Source: a bacterium (GTDB lineage Bacteria; Tectomicrobia; Entotheonellia; Entotheonellales; Entotheonellaceae). Taken from it: a stretch of 7,257 nucleotides of DNA. The stretch covers positions 1 to 7,257 of the forward strand of contig JAPULM010000536.1 of the NCBI GenBank assembly GCA_027294925.1. The letters run 5' to 3'. Positions 5,610 to 7,257 of the stretch are shown here, one piece after another (the stretch's first letter is position 1; each line of letters begins with the position of its first letter). Below the pieces are notes generated by a model. That model saw nothing but the letters and a program-made list of their open reading frames with translations, made no database searches and was not told where the DNA came from. The position numbers and the translations under genes were made by a program.

Positions 5610-6392
5610 ATGATAGTTGTCGATTCCGATTGGTGGAAAACGCTTTTCGATGAGGTCTATTTGTTGACCGATGCGCAGATTGTGTGCAATCTTTCGCTGA
5701 CCCAACGGGAAGTCGATGTTATTGAAGGCGCGCTCTGTTTGTCAGCTTCAGATCGGGTGCTAGATCTGTGTGGTGGACAGGGGCGCCATGCATCGGAGCT
5801 TGCTAGGCGTGGTTATCATCATCTAACCGTGGCGGATTATACACCGTTCTTGCTGCAGCTTGGCCAGCGAGAAGCCTCTGCTCAAGGACTGCCTGTACAA
5901 TTTTGCCGTTGCGATGCACGGATGGCTCCGTTTCGGCCAGCAAGTTTTGATGTGGCGCTGATGATGGCTAACTCATTCGGTTATTTTGGCGATGCACATG
6001 ACGATCAGCGTGTATTGACCGAAGCGCTGCGGGTGTTGAAACCAGGTGGGCGTTTTCTGCTCGATCTTACGGACACGGATTTTATTCGACGTCATTTTAA
6101 AGCAGAGTCCTGGCATGAGACCACCGATGATGTGGTGGTTTGTTGGAAGCGCGAACTCGATGATGATGTCATTCGCGTACGCGAAATGGTGATTTCGAAG
6201 ACCCAGGGACTGTTGCGTGACCGAACGTATGCCGAGCGGCTTTACACCCAAAAGCGTTTGCAGGCGCTACTGGCTGGGGCTGGCTTTGTGCAGTTTAATG
6301 TGCAACCGAATGCCTTTGTGATTCATTCCGAAAATGGTACGGATTATGGCATTGCCACGCATCGCATGTTGATAACTGCGACTAAAAGATGA
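5610..6392 (+). CDS. Class I SAM-dependent methyltransferase
   Basis: A 260-residue Rossmann-fold methyltransferase. Motif I is RVLDLCGGQGRH (49-60), the glycine-rich SAM loop. The acidic end of strand 2 is D76 in VADYT, which would bind the SAM ribose. D102 in RCDAR follows strand 3. Motif IV is FDVALMMANSFGYF (113-126), and LKPGGRFLLDLTD (143-155) is the usual post-motif strand. The N terminus (DSDWWKTLFDEVYLLTD) is shared by a group of small-molecule-type methyltransferases of unknown substrate; N, C and O acceptors all remain possible. No signal peptide, so cytosolic. The start is the only in-frame option after a stop at 5583-5585, with a weak upstream GTGGGGA. It stands alone, divergent from the AllA-family gene, so the neighbours give no clue to its substrate. 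Confidence 0.85.
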   Translation: MIVVDSDWWKTLFDEVYLLTDAQIVCNLSLTQREVDVIEGALCLSASDRVLDLCGGQGRHASELARRGYHHLTVADYTPFLLQLGQREASAQGLPVQFCRCDARMAPFRPASFDVALMMANSFGYFGDAHDDQRVLTEALRVLKPGGRFLLDLTDTDFIRRHFKAESWHETTDDVVVCWKRELDDDVIRVREMVISKTQGLLRDRTYAERLYTQKRLQALLAGAGFVQFNVQPNAFVIHSENGTDYGIATHRMLITATKR

Positions 6393-6432
6393 TGGGATTA
6401 TGGATTGCGGAATAACCTCTTTTCTTTCGGGG

Positions 6433-6459
6433 ATAAATAAAACAAACGCTATTTTAGCG
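6433..6459 (-). terminator. Intrinsic-terminator-like hairpin downstream of the MBL gene
   Basis: On the minus strand, CGCTA-AAA-TAGCG (6447-6459) forms a 5-pair hairpin followed directly by a T-rich tract (TTTGTTTTATTT). It lies about 190 bases beyond the stop of the minus-strand metallo-beta-lactamase-fold gene and would also protect the convergent methyltransferase. The stem is short, so confidence is moderate. Confidence 0.42.
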
Positions 6460-6528
6460 GCCGTCTCTGCCGAGTGCAACCCCGGAAAACATCCTGGGGG
6501 CATCCCAGCCTCGCCTCTCTTGTGCCGT

Positions 6529-6663
6529 CTTGCTGGTGAACATCTTGAGATTCTCGATGCCTACGTGATCACCGACCGCATCATCTGGTACGGCCAGCAG
6601 ATCAAGTTAATGTCAGCTGCGCATCAGAAAAAACCGGCAGCGGACCTACTTCTCGAAATCGAG
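6529..6663 (+). pseudogene. Possible decayed fragment of a PLD-like/helicase-type C terminus
   Basis: One plus-strand frame in the gap between the convergent methyltransferase and MBL genes reads like real protein: LAGEHLEILDAYVITDRIIW, then YGQQIKLMSAAHQ and ADLLLEIE. The pattern V-I-x-D-x-x-I-x-WYG, followed after a few residues by a Leu-rich segment, resembles the region after the HKD motif in PLD-like domains found at the C terminus of some superfamily II helicases. The HKD histidine/lysine pair is not visible and nothing similar lies upstream, so if the resemblance is real this is a remnant, not a working gene. It overlaps the last 18 bases of the minus-strand MBL gene. A chance open frame cannot be excluded. 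Confidence 0.28.
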
Positions 6664-7257
6664 TGCAGGGTGCCAGGGGAACGGACCCATGTGCATGTCC
6701 AGCATCACGCGCCAGACGTTCATCGCTAGCCACTCGTCGTACATCGCCCAATTTTCATACTTAGGCAGTTTCACTACTTGAGGAATTTTGGCAAAGTGAG
6801 TGCCCTTCTTGAATTCGGCAACAATGGCACCTTGCAGGTCGTGGATGAATTCTCGGGTCTTGATGACATCGGCCTTGCTGCCGAAGGGGGCATCGTCTTT
6901 GGAATGTGAGAAGATGGCCTTGTCAAAATCCAGCGCCTCAATCTCGGAAAGTGCGCGCACCCACTCTTTAATGTTGAAATCAGGTACGATGGTAAACAGG
7001 ACGCGTTTGGGTGTAACCACGTCGGCAATATAGGCGACTTTCTGTTGAGCCAGCCGGAAAACGGTCATGCCGAGGCCATGGCTCATGCCGATATAATGCA
7101 TTTCTATGGTTGTGTCGCCGAGCGTGATATCTTTGCGTTTGGCGTTCCAGCCTTCATCGGGGAGCGCCATGTCGGGGTGCGGATTTGCCTGCATCCATTC
7201 ATAGGCTTCTCTGTGGGCCAGGATCTTAGCGCCGGCATCTCGGAATATTTGACCGCC
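6646..7257 (-). CDS. Metallo-beta-lactamase-fold hydrolase, N terminus beyond window
   Basis: The minus-strand frame is open from the right edge to a TAG at 6646-6648, giving at least 203 residues. The first visible residues (GGQIFRDAGAKILAHREA) are the part that follows the HxHxDH metal motif in MBL proteins, so the true start lies outside; an internal Met at 7192-7194 is not the start. Other family elements are present: metal His in YIGMSHGLGM, bridging Asp in KVAYIADVV, and a last metal His in AIFSHSKDD. The usual PGHT is replaced by MSHG, an acceptable family variant. A C-terminal extension rich in Trp and Met (WAMYDEWLAMNVWRVM, then GPFPWHP) follows the core. The substrate is unknown; MBL-fold proteins include thioesterases, lactonases and periplasmic hydrolases. 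A secretion signal cannot be judged because the N terminus is missing. Confidence 0.85.
   Translation of the reverse strand, partial: GGQIFRDAGAKILAHREAYEWMQANPHPDMALPDEGWNAKRKDITLGDTTIEMHYIGMSHGLGMTVFRLAQQKVAYIADVVTPKRVLFTIVPDFNIKEWVRALSEIEALDFDKAIFSHSKDDAPFGSKADVIKTREFIHDLQGAIVAEFKKGTHFAKIPQVVKLPKYENWAMYDEWLAMNVWRVMLDMHMGPFPWHPALDFEK

Noticed and set aside
5531..5653. 40-codon plus-strand frame overlapping the methyltransferase start
   Set aside because: No SD upstream, it overlaps the better supported gene out of frame, and the sequence has no family features.
6400..6729. 109-codon plus-strand frame as an intact gene
   Set aside because: No SD, its 3' third lies on the antisense of the MBL gene, and only the central part looks protein-like; listed instead as a possible remnant.

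Overview
The window is bacterial DNA of medium GC (about 50-55% by eye). It is dominated by a co-directional plus-strand operon for LysW-carrier (amino-group carrier protein) biosynthesis: lysW (386-550), lysX (564-1409), lysY/argC-like (1406-2455), lysZ (2562-3365) and lysJ (3414-4574). This pathway is best known from Deinococcus-Thermus and archaea and also occurs in Chloroflexota and scattered uncultured phyla. SD-led short genes and ordinary sigma70-like signals indicate a bacterium, but I cannot name the phylum from the sequence alone.

In the known pathway LysX ligates alpha-aminoadipate (or glutamate) by its amino group to the C-terminal Glu side chain of LysW. LysZ phosphorylates the carried substrate, LysY reduces it to the semialdehyde, LysJ transaminates it, and LysK releases lysine (or ornithine). 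All steps from carrier loading to transamination are encoded here. The releasing enzyme LysK and the upstream homocitrate/aminoadipate genes are not in the window. The most striking observation is that this LysW ends in Trp-Gly-Gln (codon CAA at 545-547) and not the canonical Trp-Gly-Glu, so the accepted attachment residue is an amide in the encoded protein. That implies a deamidation step (as in Gln-ended Pup), an altered LysX chemistry, or a sequencing/point change.

Layout. Positions 1-385 hold a minus-strand Gly/Cys-ended peptide reading frame at the left edge and a probable long lysW leader with a promoter-like element and two hairpins. Positions 386-4574 are the operon. Converging on it from the minus strand are a ureidoglycolate-lyase-family gene (4776-5237) and, 29 bases downstream of that gene, a 43-residue strongly basic small protein (4615-4746) not recognised as any known family. 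Positions 5238-5609 are a 372-base divergent intergenic region with a good promoter for the lyase gene, an mRNA-borne copy of the anti-Shine-Dalgarno sequence next to the lyase start, a three-way-junction-like inverted repeat structure (5405-5486) and a possible promoter for the next gene. Positions 5610-6392 encode a class I SAM-dependent methyltransferase. Positions 6393-6645 hold a minus-strand intrinsic-terminator-like hairpin and a possible decayed fragment of a PLD-like protein. From 6646 to the right edge a metallo-beta-lactamase-fold hydrolase runs on the minus strand and is cut by the window end.

No tRNA, rRNA, CRISPR array, insertion sequence or integrase was seen.
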